The translations under genes were made by a program, and so were the position numbers. From Mycolicibacterium thermoresistibile (GTDB taxonomy: Bacteria; Actinomycetota; Actinomycetes; Mycobacteriales; Mycobacteriaceae): a stretch of DNA of 64,000 nucleotides. Location: contig NZ_LT906483.1 in the NCBI RefSeq assembly GCF_900187065.1, forward strand, positions 3,906,001-3,970,000, given 5' to 3'. Of the stretch, positions 1 to 9,423 are shown piece after piece. A model generated the notes under the pieces. It had not been told where the DNA came from and ran no database searches. It saw only the letters and a list, made by a program, of their open reading frames with translations. Position 1 is the stretch's first letter; each line of letters begins with the position of its first letter.

Positions 1-1
1 G

Positions 2-403
2 GGCCGCTTCGCGATCGGCCGGGCCGTCGACTACGTCAAGAACCGGCAGGTGTGGCGGACCCCGATCGGCGCCCATCAGGGCTTGGCGCATCCGCTGGCG
101 CAGAACCACATCGAGATCGAGTTGGCCAAGCTGATGATGCAGAAGGCCGCCGCGCTGTACGACCTCGGTGACGGCGCCGGGGCCGCCGAGGCCGCCAACA
201 TGGCCAAGTACGCCGCCGGTGAGGCCTCGGCCCGGGCTGTGGACCAGGCGGTGCAGTCCCTGGGCGGCAACGGGTTGACCAAGGAGTACGGCATCGCCGC
301 GGCGATCACCAGCTCTCGGCTGGCCCGTATCGCCCCGATCAGCCGCGAGATGATCCTCAACTTCGTCGCGCAGACCTCACTGGGTCTGCCCCGGTCGTAT
401 TGA
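2..403 (+). CDS. Acyl-CoA dehydrogenase, C-terminal part (5' end outside window)
   Basis: The reading frame is open from base 2 to a TGA at 401-403, so about 133 C-terminal residues of a longer gene are present. They read as the C-terminal helical domain of a FadE-type acyl-CoA dehydrogenase: a segment near the window edge (GRAVDYVKNRQ, then PIGAHQG) is followed by the QAVQSLGGNG-KEYG stretch that in this family shapes the FAD/substrate pocket of the neighbouring subunit. The enzyme would introduce an alpha,beta double bond into an acyl-CoA using FAD. The start, the N-terminal domains and the chain-length class cannot be judged. The next gene is 343 bp away, so this looks like the end of its transcription unit. 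Confidence 0.85.
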   Translation, partial: GRFAIGRAVDYVKNRQVWRTPIGAHQGLAHPLAQNHIEIELAKLMMQKAAALYDLGDGAGAAEAANMAKYAAGEASARAVDQAVQSLGGNGLTKEYGIAAAITSSRLARIAPISREMILNFVAQTSLGLPRSY

Positions 404-746
404 TCCGCCGGGGTGTCCGGCCTGCTGACCACCGGCGCGACCGGCCGAACCAGGCTGCGGGATCGCACAGTGGGTACCGAGTCGGATCTCGCCCACACCG
501 TGTTGCGGGTGACACAGTTCCCCGATCTGCTCGTGTCGTTGTTTGCGAAACAACCACTGCCGGGGCGTGCCGTGGCGTCGTTGCGGCGGTCCGGGGCCGG
601 CTTGGTGCTGGATCATCGGGTCGGGACCATCGGACCCCCGAGTTCCTGACCGATTGGTTTTGCCGGCTAGCGGATTCGCCACGGCGGCCGGGGCACGGTC
701 CGAACCGGCCTTGCGTGTGGCCGTGTTCGTCGTAGGCTCGTAGCCG
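404..746. other. Intergenic stretch, 343 bp
   Basis: No convincing gene was found. Short open frames exist on both strands (for example 413-649 plus), but they have no recognisable domain, no good ribosome binding site and overlap one another. The right end carries a plausible promoter for the DUF1707 gene, listed separately. Confidence 0.5.
711..738 (+). promoter_or_regulatory. Possible promoter of the DUF1707 gene
   Basis: A TTGCGT (-35-like, 711-716) is followed after 16 bp by TAGGCT (733-738), which fits the mycobacterial -10 pattern TANNNT. Only 8 bp separate it from the ATG at 747, so the transcript would be leaderless or nearly so. No operator is obvious. Confidence 0.4.
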
Positions 747-1334
747 ATGACTACTCCAGCGTCGGAGAACGGGCGAATGCGCGCCGCGGACACTGACCGG
801 ATTCAGATGGCGCATCTGTTGACAGATGCCGCCGCGCAGGGACGCCTGCGGATGGACGAATACGAAGAGCGCCTGACCAAGGCGTATGCGGCCAAGACCT
901 ACGACGAACTCGAGCAGTTGTCCGCCGATCTGCCGGGCGTGGTCGCGCGGCGACGCAGCGGTGGTTCCGTGCATCCGGCGCCATCGTCATTGCTGCTGGC
1001 GATCATGGGCGGCTTCGAGCGGCGGGGACGGTGGAATGTTCCGAGCCGGCTGACCGCGATCGCACTGTTCGGCGGCGGGGTGATCGATCTGCGTTACGCC
1101 GACTTCACCGCACCGGAGGTCGTCATCCGGTCCTACTCCATCTGCGGCGGCCAGACCATCCTGGTGCCGCCGGAGGCCAACGTCGACCTGCGCGGCGTCG
1201 GTGTGATGGGCAGCTTCGACGAGAGGGTCAGCGGGGAGGGCACACCCGGGGCGCCCTGCGTCCGGATTCGCGGCGTCGCGTTCCTGGGCAACGTCAAGGT
1301 CAGACGCAAGCGGCGCAAGATCAGCTCGTCCTGA
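747..1334 (+). CDS. DUF1707 domain protein with LiaF-like C-terminal domain
   Basis: A 195-residue protein. Residues about 9-61 match the DUF1707 (SHOCT-like) domain, with the typical MRAADTDR start and a LTKAYAAKTYDEL-L--DLPG pattern. Residues about 85-170 look like the beta-rich domain at the C-terminus of LiaF-type cell-wall stress proteins: hydrophobic repeats such as ALFGGGVIDLRYADF and GVGVMGSFD. There is no signal peptide and no clear membrane helix. Proteins of this type are common in mycobacteria, and their function is poorly known; a link to envelope stress is inferred from the LiaF-like part only. It stands alone and ends at a hairpin shared with the convergent gene at 1428-2843. 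It shows no link to the catabolic genes further on. Confidence 0.75.
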   Translation: MTTPASENGRMRAADTDRIQMAHLLTDAAAQGRLRMDEYEERLTKAYAAKTYDELEQLSADLPGVVARRRSGGSVHPAPSSLLLAIMGGFERRGRWNVPSRLTAIALFGGGVIDLRYADFTAPEVVIRSYSICGGQTILVPPEANVDLRGVGVMGSFDERVSGEGTPGAPCVRIRGVAFLGNVKVRRKRRKISSS

Positions 1335-1368
1335 GCGCCGTCCGGCCGGGCCGACGACAAAGAATCCG

Positions 1369-1392
1369 CCCGCCGGTGTTCACCGGAGCGGG
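1369..1392. terminator. Hairpin between convergent genes
   Basis: CCCGCCGGTG (1369-1378) and CACCGGAGCGGG (1381-1392) pair with a two-base loop and a small bulge, giving a GC-rich stem of about 10 bp. It lies between the stop at 1334 and the convergent gene ending at 1428. There is no T tract, which is common for mycobacterial terminators. Confidence 0.45.
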
Positions 1393-1427
1393 CCGAGATG
1401 CTGTCCGGATTGCCTTGAGCGGCGCGC

Positions 1428-2843
<1,416 letters not shown>

Positions 2844-3120
2844 GGTGTTGTGACCCTTCTGATGAGGTGACGGCGCCGGCAAGCCAGACCTGAAAGCTCT
2901 CAGAAAGGGTATGGGAGGGTTTGCTTCCCAGCAACCGTTATGGACGCCCTCCGGTTAGCTGGCGGCTGGGGCATGTTTCCCGTCGCAAGGTCATATGACC
3001 TGATCAGAGCTGTTTCCGGACCGCTGGACCGCGGCAGAACCGCAGCCACTGCTCCGAATCTGACGAAAATCTTCACCGTAAATCCGCCGAAACTGTCGTG
3101 GGTATCAATAATCCACCGGC
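2844..3120. other. Intergenic region upstream of the truncated mce operon
   Basis: This 277-bp stretch separates the divergent secreted-protein gene and the mceB remnant. All frames leading into mceB contain stops (for example TAA at 3109-3111), and no trace of yrbE or mceA coding sequence is visible. It has a lower GC content than its surroundings and contains the palindrome at 2988-3001. It may mark a deletion or rearrangement junction. Confidence 0.5.
2988..3001. promoter_or_regulatory. Perfect 14-bp palindrome, possible operator
   Basis: AGGTCATATGACCT is perfectly self-complementary. It sits in the gap between the secreted-protein gene and the mceB remnant, where it could control either direction. 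GGTC/GACC half-sites recall GntR/FadR-type operators, but the identity of the binding protein is a guess. Confidence 0.4.
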
Positions 3121-3963
3121 ATGGCGATGGTTGCGGGCGAGCACGGGGACCACGTCGACGTGGAGTTCGATATCGACAGGGAGTACCAGCTCTACTCCTC
3201 CACCCGGGCGGCCGTCCGCTACGAGGACCTCGTCGGTAACCGCTACCTCGAGATCTCCACCGGACCCGGGGATCTGCGGCCGCTACCACCCGGCAGCACC
3301 ATCGCCCGCTCGAACACCGCGCCCGCGTTGGACCTCGACGCCCTGTTGGGCGGACTGCGCCCGGTTCTCAAAGGCCTTGAGCCGCACAAGGTCAACGAGA
3401 TCAGCAACGCCATCATCGAACTGCTCCAGGGCAACGGCGGCGCGCTGGCCGAAGTGCTCTCCGACACCGACTCCTTCACCCACACGCTCGCGGCGCGCGA
3501 TCAGTTGATCGGAGAGATCATCGACAACCTCAACACCGTGCTGGCCACCGCCGACGGACAGGGGGCGCAACTCGACGCGAGCATCGACAACCTGCAACAC
3601 CTGATCGACACCCTGTCGCGGGGCCGAGGTCCCATCGGGCGGGCCATCGCACCGCTGGCGTCCGCGCAGACCGATCTCACGGACCTATTGGAGACGGCAC
3701 GGCGCCCGATACAGGGAGTGATCGAGAACGCGCGACCGCTGGCGGACGTGCTCGACGAACGCAAGGCCGAGATCAACGCGGTGATCGAACCGCTGGCCGA
3801 GAACTACGTGCGGCTCAGCGCGCTGGGCCAGTACGGCGCGTTCTTCAACATCTTCTTCTGCGCGGTGGCCTTCAAGGTCAACGGCCCGGCCGGCAGCGAC
3901 ATCCTGATACCGATGCTCGGCCCCGCCGACCCCTCGAAGGGACGGTGTTCCGATGACGGTTGA
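3121..3963 (+). CDS. mceB: MceB-family protein, 5'-truncated
   Basis: The 280 residues match an Mce B protein from the second half of the MCE domain onward: DHVDVEFDIDREYQLY, then DLVGNRYLEI, then the long helical region and a C-terminal end with FFNIFFCAVAFKVNG. Mce B proteins usually have about 340 residues, starting with a short cytoplasmic segment, one membrane helix and the first MCE strands; all of these are absent. The ATG at 3121 has no ribosome binding site, and the frame is closed by TAA at 3109-3111. Without the membrane anchor the product may not assemble into the lipid-transfer conduit. It overlaps mceC by 11 bp, as in intact mce operons. It is probably a remnant left by a deletion, though the following genes are intact. 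Confidence 0.8.
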   Translation: MAMVAGEHGDHVDVEFDIDREYQLYSSTRAAVRYEDLVGNRYLEISTGPGDLRPLPPGSTIARSNTAPALDLDALLGGLRPVLKGLEPHKVNEISNAIIELLQGNGGALAEVLSDTDSFTHTLAARDQLIGEIIDNLNTVLATADGQGAQLDASIDNLQHLIDTLSRGRGPIGRAIAPLASAQTDLTDLLETARRPIQGVIENARPLADVLDERKAEINAVIEPLAENYVRLSALGQYGAFFNIFFCAVAFKVNGPAGSDILIPMLGPADPSKGRCSDDG

Positions 3964-5023
3964 GGAACCGGGTCGGCGGAACCCGTTGCGCACAGGCATC
4001 TTCGGGATCACCCTCGTCGTCCTGTTGATGCTCGTGTCCTTCGGCTACACCGGCCTGCCGTTCATGCCCCAGGGCAGGGTGTACACCGCCTTCTTCACCA
4101 ACGCCGCCGGAATCACCAGCGGCAGCGACGTGCAGGTATACGGATACAACGTCGGCGCGGTGAAGTCCGTCGACCTCGACATGTCGGCCAGAGCCGCCAA
4201 GGTGACCTTCACCGTCGACCGCAAGATACGCATCGGCGACCAGACCATGGTCGCGATCAAGACCGACACCGTTCTGGGGCAACGGATCCTGGCGGTCACC
4301 CCCGGCGGCGTCGGCTCGGAGACGGTGATTCCACTGGGACGCACCACCACTCCGTACACCCTGTCGGAGGCACTGCAGGACCTCGGCCACTCCGCCACCG
4401 AGCTGGACACCGACGCGTTCCAGACCGCCCTGCAGACCCTCACCGACACCATGCGCGACGCCACGCCCCGGCTGCGCGGTGCCCTCGACGGGATCGCCGC
4501 GCTGTCCCGCAGCGTCAACGCCCGCGATGAGAAGCTCGAACAACTACTGCACCACACCAGTTCGCTGTCGCAGATCCTGGCCCGGCGGGCCCGGCAGCTC
4601 AACCAGCTCATCTCCGACGGTAACGCGCTGTTCGCCGAACTCAGCAGGCAGCGCGCCGCCCTGGCCGAACTGATCGCGGGAATCGGCGACGTGTCTCGGC
4701 AGGTCTCCGGGTTCGTGGCCGACAACCGCCGCGAGTTCGGGCCCATGCTGGTCAGGTTGAACCTGGTGCTGGACAACCTCCTTGAACGGCGCGCCCACAT
4801 CGACGAGGCGCTCAAGCGCGTGCCGTCGTTCTCTACCACCCTCGGCGAGGTCGTGGGCTCCGGGCCGGGTTTCTCGGTGAACATCTGGGGCGTGCCCAAC
4901 CCGGAGGTCGCCGGCGTGCTGCTCGACACCTACTTCCAGCCGGGCAAGCTGCCCGACAGCCTGGCCGACATGCTGCGCGGATTCATCAGGGAACGACTCG
5001 TGATCAGGCCGAAGACCCCATGA
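3953..5023 (+). CDS. mceC: Mce-family protein, MceC position
   Basis: A 356-residue MCE protein of normal length. Residues about 12-32 form a membrane helix (GIFGITLVVLLMLVSFGYTG), residues about 38-115 the MCE/MlaD beta domain (GRVYTAFFTNAAGI-GSDVQVYGYNVG), followed by a long helical region predicted to build the periplasm-spanning tube. Mce proteins form hexameric channels that import lipids such as sterols or fatty acids, driven by an MceG ATPase with YrbE permeases. It overlaps mceB by 11 bp and mceD by 4 bp, so the operon is translationally coupled. The C position is deduced from gene order and length. Confidence 0.85.
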   Translation: MTVEEPGRRNPLRTGIFGITLVVLLMLVSFGYTGLPFMPQGRVYTAFFTNAAGITSGSDVQVYGYNVGAVKSVDLDMSARAAKVTFTVDRKIRIGDQTMVAIKTDTVLGQRILAVTPGGVGSETVIPLGRTTTPYTLSEALQDLGHSATELDTDAFQTALQTLTDTMRDATPRLRGALDGIAALSRSVNARDEKLEQLLHHTSSLSQILARRARQLNQLISDGNALFAELSRQRAALAELIAGIGDVSRQVSGFVADNRREFGPMLVRLNLVLDNLLERRAHIDEALKRVPSFSTTLGEVVGSGPGFSVNIWGVPNPEVAGVLLDTYFQPGKLPDSLADMLRGFIRERLVIRPKTP

Positions 5024-6315
5024 GCGCACCAATCACCCGACGCAGGGCCCGCGCGGCGATCGCCGGCTTGCTCGCGGTGCTGCTCGCCGCCGGGGTGATC
5101 GCCGTGTGGCCGAGACCGGCGCAGCGCACCGTCACCGGCCTGTTCGCTTCGGCGGTGGGGTTGTACGTCGGCGACGAGGTGAAGGTTGCGGGTGTGCCCG
5201 TCGGCCGGGTCACCGCGATCGAACCCGGCCCCGCGCACACCACCGTGTCGATGCGGGTACGCGCGGACATCCCCATACCAGCCGACGCCTCTGCCCTGAT
5301 CGTCGCACCGAACCTGGTCTCCGCGCGGTTCGTCGAGTTCGCCCCGGTCTACGACGGCGGGCCGATACTGGCCGACGACGCCGTCATCGGTCCGGACCGC
5401 ACGGCGGTGCCGATCGAGTGGGACCAGGTCAAAGACGAACTCACCAGGCTGGCCGCCCAACTCGGACCACAGCCCGGCGCGGTCCAGGGGCCGCTGAGCC
5501 AGGTGATCAACCAGGCCGCGGACACCTTCGACGGCGCGGGCCGGTCGTTCCGCGACGCCGTGCGTGAGCTGTCTCAGGCGGCCGGACGCCTCGGGGACTC
5601 CCGCGCAGACCTGATCGGCACCGTGAAGAACCTCAGCGTGGTGGTCGATGCGCTCGCCGCCAGCAACGAGCAGATCGTCGCGTTCACCTCGCACGTCGCC
5701 TCGGTGTCCCAGGTGTTCGCGAACAGCTCTCAGGACATCGACCAGGCGCTCGGAGCGCTCAACACCGCACTGTCCGATGTCCGGGATCTGCTGCGGGACA
5801 ACGACGATGCGCTGCGCGGTCAGATCGACCGGCTTACGGAGTTCACCAGCCTGCTGACCGAGCGCAGCGACGACATCGAACAGGTGCTGCATCTGGCTCC
5901 GCACGCGCTGGCCAACTTCTACAACATCTACACACCCGCCCAGGCCTCGGTCGCGGGCATCGTGACGCTGCCCAACTTCGGCAACCCGGTGCAGCTGATG
6001 TGCGCGGGAATGTTCGAGACCGCCAAGACTCCGGAGAGCTACAACCGCGCCGAGATCTGCCGCCAGCGGATGGCGCCGGTGATCAAGAGGCTGCAGATGA
6101 ACTATCCACCGTTCCTGATGCATCCGATCAACAGCATCACCGCGTACAAGGGCCAGATCATCTACGACACCCCGGAAACCCAGGCCAAGGCACAGACGCC
6201 GATCTCGCACCTGCAGTGGCAACCGCTGCCGGGCGTGACGCCGCCGTCGGTGCCGCCGGATACCGACCTGACCGAACTGATGGTCCCGGAACCACAGAAG
6301 GAGAGCGGCCGGTGA
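5020..6315 (+). CDS. mceD: Mce-family protein, MceD position
   Basis: A 431-residue MCE protein: short basic N-terminus, membrane helix at about 10-30 (AIAGLLAVLLAAGVIAVW), MCE domain at about 36-110 (FASAVGLYVGDEVKVAGVPVG), a long helical part with heptad-like patterns, and a C-terminal tail ending in a Pro-rich segment (PGVTPPSVPPDTDL). It would be one subunit of the heterohexameric lipid channel. It starts at an ATG overlapping the mceC stop (ATGA) and its own stop overlaps the GTG start of mceE. Nothing looks broken. Confidence 0.85.
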   Translation: MSAPITRRRARAAIAGLLAVLLAAGVIAVWPRPAQRTVTGLFASAVGLYVGDEVKVAGVPVGRVTAIEPGPAHTTVSMRVRADIPIPADASALIVAPNLVSARFVEFAPVYDGGPILADDAVIGPDRTAVPIEWDQVKDELTRLAAQLGPQPGAVQGPLSQVINQAADTFDGAGRSFRDAVRELSQAAGRLGDSRADLIGTVKNLSVVVDALAASNEQIVAFTSHVASVSQVFANSSQDIDQALGALNTALSDVRDLLRDNDDALRGQIDRLTEFTSLLTERSDDIEQVLHLAPHALANFYNIYTPAQASVAGIVTLPNFGNPVQLMCAGMFETAKTPESYNRAEICRQRMAPVIKRLQMNYPPFLMHPINSITAYKGQIIYDTPETQAKAQTPISHLQWQPLPGVTPPSVPPDTDLTELMVPEPQKESGR

Positions 6316-7481
6316 TCCGCTGGTTCAGGCGTGCGACAGCGATCGGGGCACTCACGCTGGCGGTTTCGGCGTGCGAGTTCAACGGCTTGAACTCGGTGAA
6401 CATGCCCGGTACCGCAGGACACGGCGAGGGGTCGTTCACGATCTACGTCGAGCTGCCCGATGTCGCCGCCCTGCCGCAGAACTCCCCGGTCAAGGTCGAC
6501 GACGTCACGGTGGGCAGCGTGTCGGGTGTCAAACCGGTGCAGCGCGCCGACGGAACCTTCTTCGCGCTGGTTCAGGTGTCGCTCGACGGCTCGGTGCGGC
6601 TGCCGGAGAACGCGACGGCCACCGTCGCCCAGACGTCGCTGCTGGGCTCCCGGCATCTCGAGCTGGCCGCACCGGAGACCAGACCACCCATCGGACGGCT
6701 CGGCCCCGGCTCGCGCATCGGGATCGACAACGCCGGGAACTACCCGAGCACCGAGGATGTGCTGTCGTCGTTGGCTCTGGTCGTCAACAACGGCAATCTC
6801 GGTGTACTGCAGGACATCACCGATGAGATATACGCTGCGGTGGCCGGGCGCGCCGGACGGTTCGCGGCATTCCTGCCGCGCCTGGCCGAGCTGACCGCGG
6901 CCATCGACGCCCAGGCGAACGACATCGTCACCGCGATGGACAACGTCAACCGGTTCGCCGGGCAGCTCGCGGGCGGGGCCGACAAGATCGAGCGCGCTCT
7001 GGTCACCCTGCCCGCGGCGACCCGGGTTCTCAAGGACAACGGCGACGAGATCGTGGCGGCCTTCGCCGCGCTCGGGCGGCTTGCCGACACCGCCGCCCCG
7101 CTGCTCGCACAGACCAAGGAGGATCTCGCCGCCGACCTTGTGCACGCCTACGCGCTCATCAAGGCGGCCAACGACAACGCCGACACCATCGTCGACGCGC
7201 TGCCGATCCTGCCCGCGTTCCCGCTGCCCCTCAACGAGGGCCTGAAACGGGCGGTGCGGGGTGACTTCCTCAACGTCTACGCCACGTTCGACCTGACGCT
7301 GCGCCGGATCGGCGAGAACTTCTTCACCACCAGTGCGCTGGACCCGAACATGAAGCACCTCTCCGAGATCGTCTCGATACCGGACTATCTGATCGGGGCG
7401 ACGTCGTCGCTGTCCGGGCAGGCCGCCGACCCGTTCACGATCCCGCCGCACAACTCCTCCGACACCCCCGGACAACGCTGA
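6312..7481 (+). CDS. mceE: Mce-family lipoprotein, MceE position
   Basis: I take the GTG at 6312, which overlaps the mceD stop (GTGA); the open frame upstream of it is a shadow of mceD. The 389-residue product has a typical lipoprotein signal: RR at positions 6-7, a hydrophobic stretch and the lipobox VSAC with Cys21. An MCE domain follows at about 40-120 (GSFTIYVELPDVAALPQNSPVKVDDV). MceE (LprK-like) is the lipid-anchored subunit in mycobacterial mce operons, so both position and lipobox support the name. Confidence 0.87.
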   Translation: MIRWFRRATAIGALTLAVSACEFNGLNSVNMPGTAGHGEGSFTIYVELPDVAALPQNSPVKVDDVTVGSVSGVKPVQRADGTFFALVQVSLDGSVRLPENATATVAQTSLLGSRHLELAAPETRPPIGRLGPGSRIGIDNAGNYPSTEDVLSSLALVVNNGNLGVLQDITDEIYAAVAGRAGRFAAFLPRLAELTAAIDAQANDIVTAMDNVNRFAGQLAGGADKIERALVTLPAATRVLKDNGDEIVAAFAALGRLADTAAPLLAQTKEDLAADLVHAYALIKAANDNADTIVDALPILPAFPLPLNEGLKRAVRGDFLNVYATFDLTLRRIGENFFTTSALDPNMKHLSEIVSIPDYLIGATSSLSGQAADPFTIPPHNSSDTPGQR

Positions 7482-9148
7482 TGCTCTCCCGTCTCGTCCG
7501 GATGCAGCTGGCCGTCTTCACCGCGGTCGCGTTGATCAGTGTGCTCGCGATCGCGGTGTTCTACATACAGGTGCCGAAGACGCTCGGCTTCGGCAGCTAT
7601 CGGGTGACGGCGGACTTCGCGGGCAGCGGCGGTATCTACCCGAACGCCAACGTCGCCTACCGCGGCACCACCATCGGCAAGGTGACCGGTGTATCGCTGA
7701 CACACGACAACGACGTCCGCGTCGAGATGCGGATCGACGACGACCGCAAGGTGCCCGCCAACGTCAACGCCTACGTCAAGAGCATGTCGGCGATCGGCGA
7801 ACAGTACGTCGATCTCGTCCCGCCCGAACACGCGTCCACCGAGTCCCTGCGGGGCGGCTCGCACATCGGCCGCGACCGCACCTTCATCAACGGCGACATC
7901 GCCGGCATGCTGCGCGAGGCACAGGCGCTGGTCGACTCTCTCGACCGCAGCCGGTTGCGGGACGTGCTGAAGGAGACGTTCGCGGCGTTCAACGGTTCCG
8001 GACCGGAACTTGCGCGGCTTCTGGAGTCCTCACGCCTGCTCGTCGAGGAGGCCGGCGATGCCACCGATGACACCATCGGCCTGGTCGAGCAGTCGCAGCC
8101 TCTGCTCGACGCCCAGGTCACCGCCGGCGACGACATCCGGGCGGTGGCCGACGGATTGGCGCGGCTGACAAGCCATCTCCGCGAGGCCGACCCTCAGTTC
8201 CGCGAGGTTCTGCAGAAGGCCCCGGCCGCCGCGGATCAGGCCACCACCCTGTTCGACGGCATCCGCCCCACCTTCCCGGTACTGGCGGCCAACCTCGCCA
8301 ACGCCGGCCGTATCGGCGTCATCTACCACAAGTCGATCGAGCAGGTACTGGTCATCATCCCGGCGGTCACCGCCGCGATCATCGCGATCGCCAACCAGTT
8401 CCCCGCCGATGAGGGCGCCAAGGGCGACTTCAAGTTGAACTTCGGCGACCCGCCACCCTGCATCACCGGGTTCGTGCCGCCGTCGGAGATCCGCTCGCCC
8501 GCCGACACCACCCTGCGCGATGTGCCCAAGGAGCTGTACTGCAAGGTCCCGCACAACGATCCGGCCGTCGTCCGCGGTGCCCGCAACTATCCGTGCATGG
8601 AGTTCCCGGGTAAGCGGGCCGCGACGGTCCAGCAGTGCCGCGACCCGGAGGGGTATGTTCCCATCGGCAGCAACCCGTGGCGTGGACCGCCGGTGCCGGT
8701 CGGTACACCGATCACCGATCCGCGGATGATCCTGCCGCAGAACAAGTATCCGTACATCCCGCCGCAGGCCGACTACGATCCGGGGCCGCCGGTCGTACAG
8801 CTGCCGCCCGGTGTTCCCCCGGGGCCCGGTCCGGCGCTGACCCCGCCGTACCCGACGCAGATCCCGCCGGTCACCCCTGGGCCGCCGCCACCGCCGCTGC
8901 CGTTCCAGCCACCGCCGGATCAGATCGTGCCGCCCTACGGCCGGCCGCCTGCCCCGCCGCCCCCGGCCGAGGGCGACAGGCCGCAGGCCGCGGGTGTCGA
9001 CGTCGCCACCTACGACCCGGCCACCGGCAAGTTCCTCGATCCGCACACCGGCATCAGCGTGTACGCCAGCGGCATTGCCGCACCGTCCATCGCGGAGAAC
9101 TGGGTGGACCTCATGACATATCCCCGTACCGGATCGGAGCCAGCATGA
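7481..9148 (+). CDS. mceF: Mce-family protein, MceF position, with Pro-rich tail
   Basis: A 555-residue MCE protein, the longest in the operon, as usual for MceF. It has a membrane helix at about 9-28, an MCE domain at about 35-115 (VTADFAGSGGIYPNANVAYRG) and a helical region to about 300. Then comes a part with spaced cysteines, and a proline-rich tail (about 420-500, repeats such as PPVTPGPPPPPLP) that probably crosses the cell-wall layer. The start codon shares its A with the mceE stop. Its stop overlaps the next gene by 4 bp, tying the small membrane protein and probably the P450 to this operon. Confidence 0.87.
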   Translation: MLSRLVRMQLAVFTAVALISVLAIAVFYIQVPKTLGFGSYRVTADFAGSGGIYPNANVAYRGTTIGKVTGVSLTHDNDVRVEMRIDDDRKVPANVNAYVKSMSAIGEQYVDLVPPEHASTESLRGGSHIGRDRTFINGDIAGMLREAQALVDSLDRSRLRDVLKETFAAFNGSGPELARLLESSRLLVEEAGDATDDTIGLVEQSQPLLDAQVTAGDDIRAVADGLARLTSHLREADPQFREVLQKAPAAADQATTLFDGIRPTFPVLAANLANAGRIGVIYHKSIEQVLVIIPAVTAAIIAIANQFPADEGAKGDFKLNFGDPPPCITGFVPPSEIRSPADTTLRDVPKELYCKVPHNDPAVVRGARNYPCMEFPGKRAATVQQCRDPEGYVPIGSNPWRGPPVPVGTPITDPRMILPQNKYPYIPPQADYDPGPPVVQLPPGVPPGPGPALTPPYPTQIPPVTPGPPPPPLPFQPPPDQIVPPYGRPPAPPPPAEGDRPQAAGVDVATYDPATGKFLDPHTGISVYASGIAAPSIAENWVDLMTYPRTGSEPA

Positions 9149-9423
9149 CCGGCAACCGGCATCTATTGGGTCTCGTGGTGAGCCTGATCGGCGTGGCGCA
9201 CTTCGTCGCGCCCCGCCTGTTCGATCCCGTCAACCGACTCGGCTTCCCCACCCGCGCCCGCACCTTCACCTACGTCAACGGCGGGCTCGAGACACTGCTG
9301 GGCGTTCTGATCGCCGTGCCTGGCACCCAACGGCTGTCGAGGTACGTATCGGCTTGCTACACCGCGTATCTGACGGCGGCGGTCGCGCGCACACAACTGT
9401 CCACCCGTCACGGCCGCCGATGA
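9145..9423 (+). CDS. Small membrane protein downstream of mceF
   Basis: A 92-residue protein starting at the ATG overlapping the mceF stop (ATGA). It begins with a hydrophobic segment (HLLGLVVSLIGVAHFVA), followed by a loop with LGFPTRARTFTYVNGGLETLLG, a second hydrophobic segment (about 48-60) and a basic C-terminal tail. Its size and helix pattern recall DoxX-like or Mce-associated small membrane proteins, but I cannot assign a family. Tight coupling with mceF and the P450 (4-bp overlap at its end) suggests a role together with the mce genes. Confidence 0.7.
   Translation: MTGNRHLLGLVVSLIGVAHFVAPRLFDPVNRLGFPTRARTFTYVNGGLETLLGVLIAVPGTQRLSRYVSACYTAYLTAAVARTQLSTRHGRR

Noticed and set aside
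413..649. Possible small gene in the first intergenic stretch
   Set aside because: No ribosome binding site, no domain, and competing frames on the other strand.
4930..7475. Two long minus-strand open frames opposite mceD and mceE
   Set aside because: They are antisense to clear MCE proteins and show no family features; typical of high-GC DNA.
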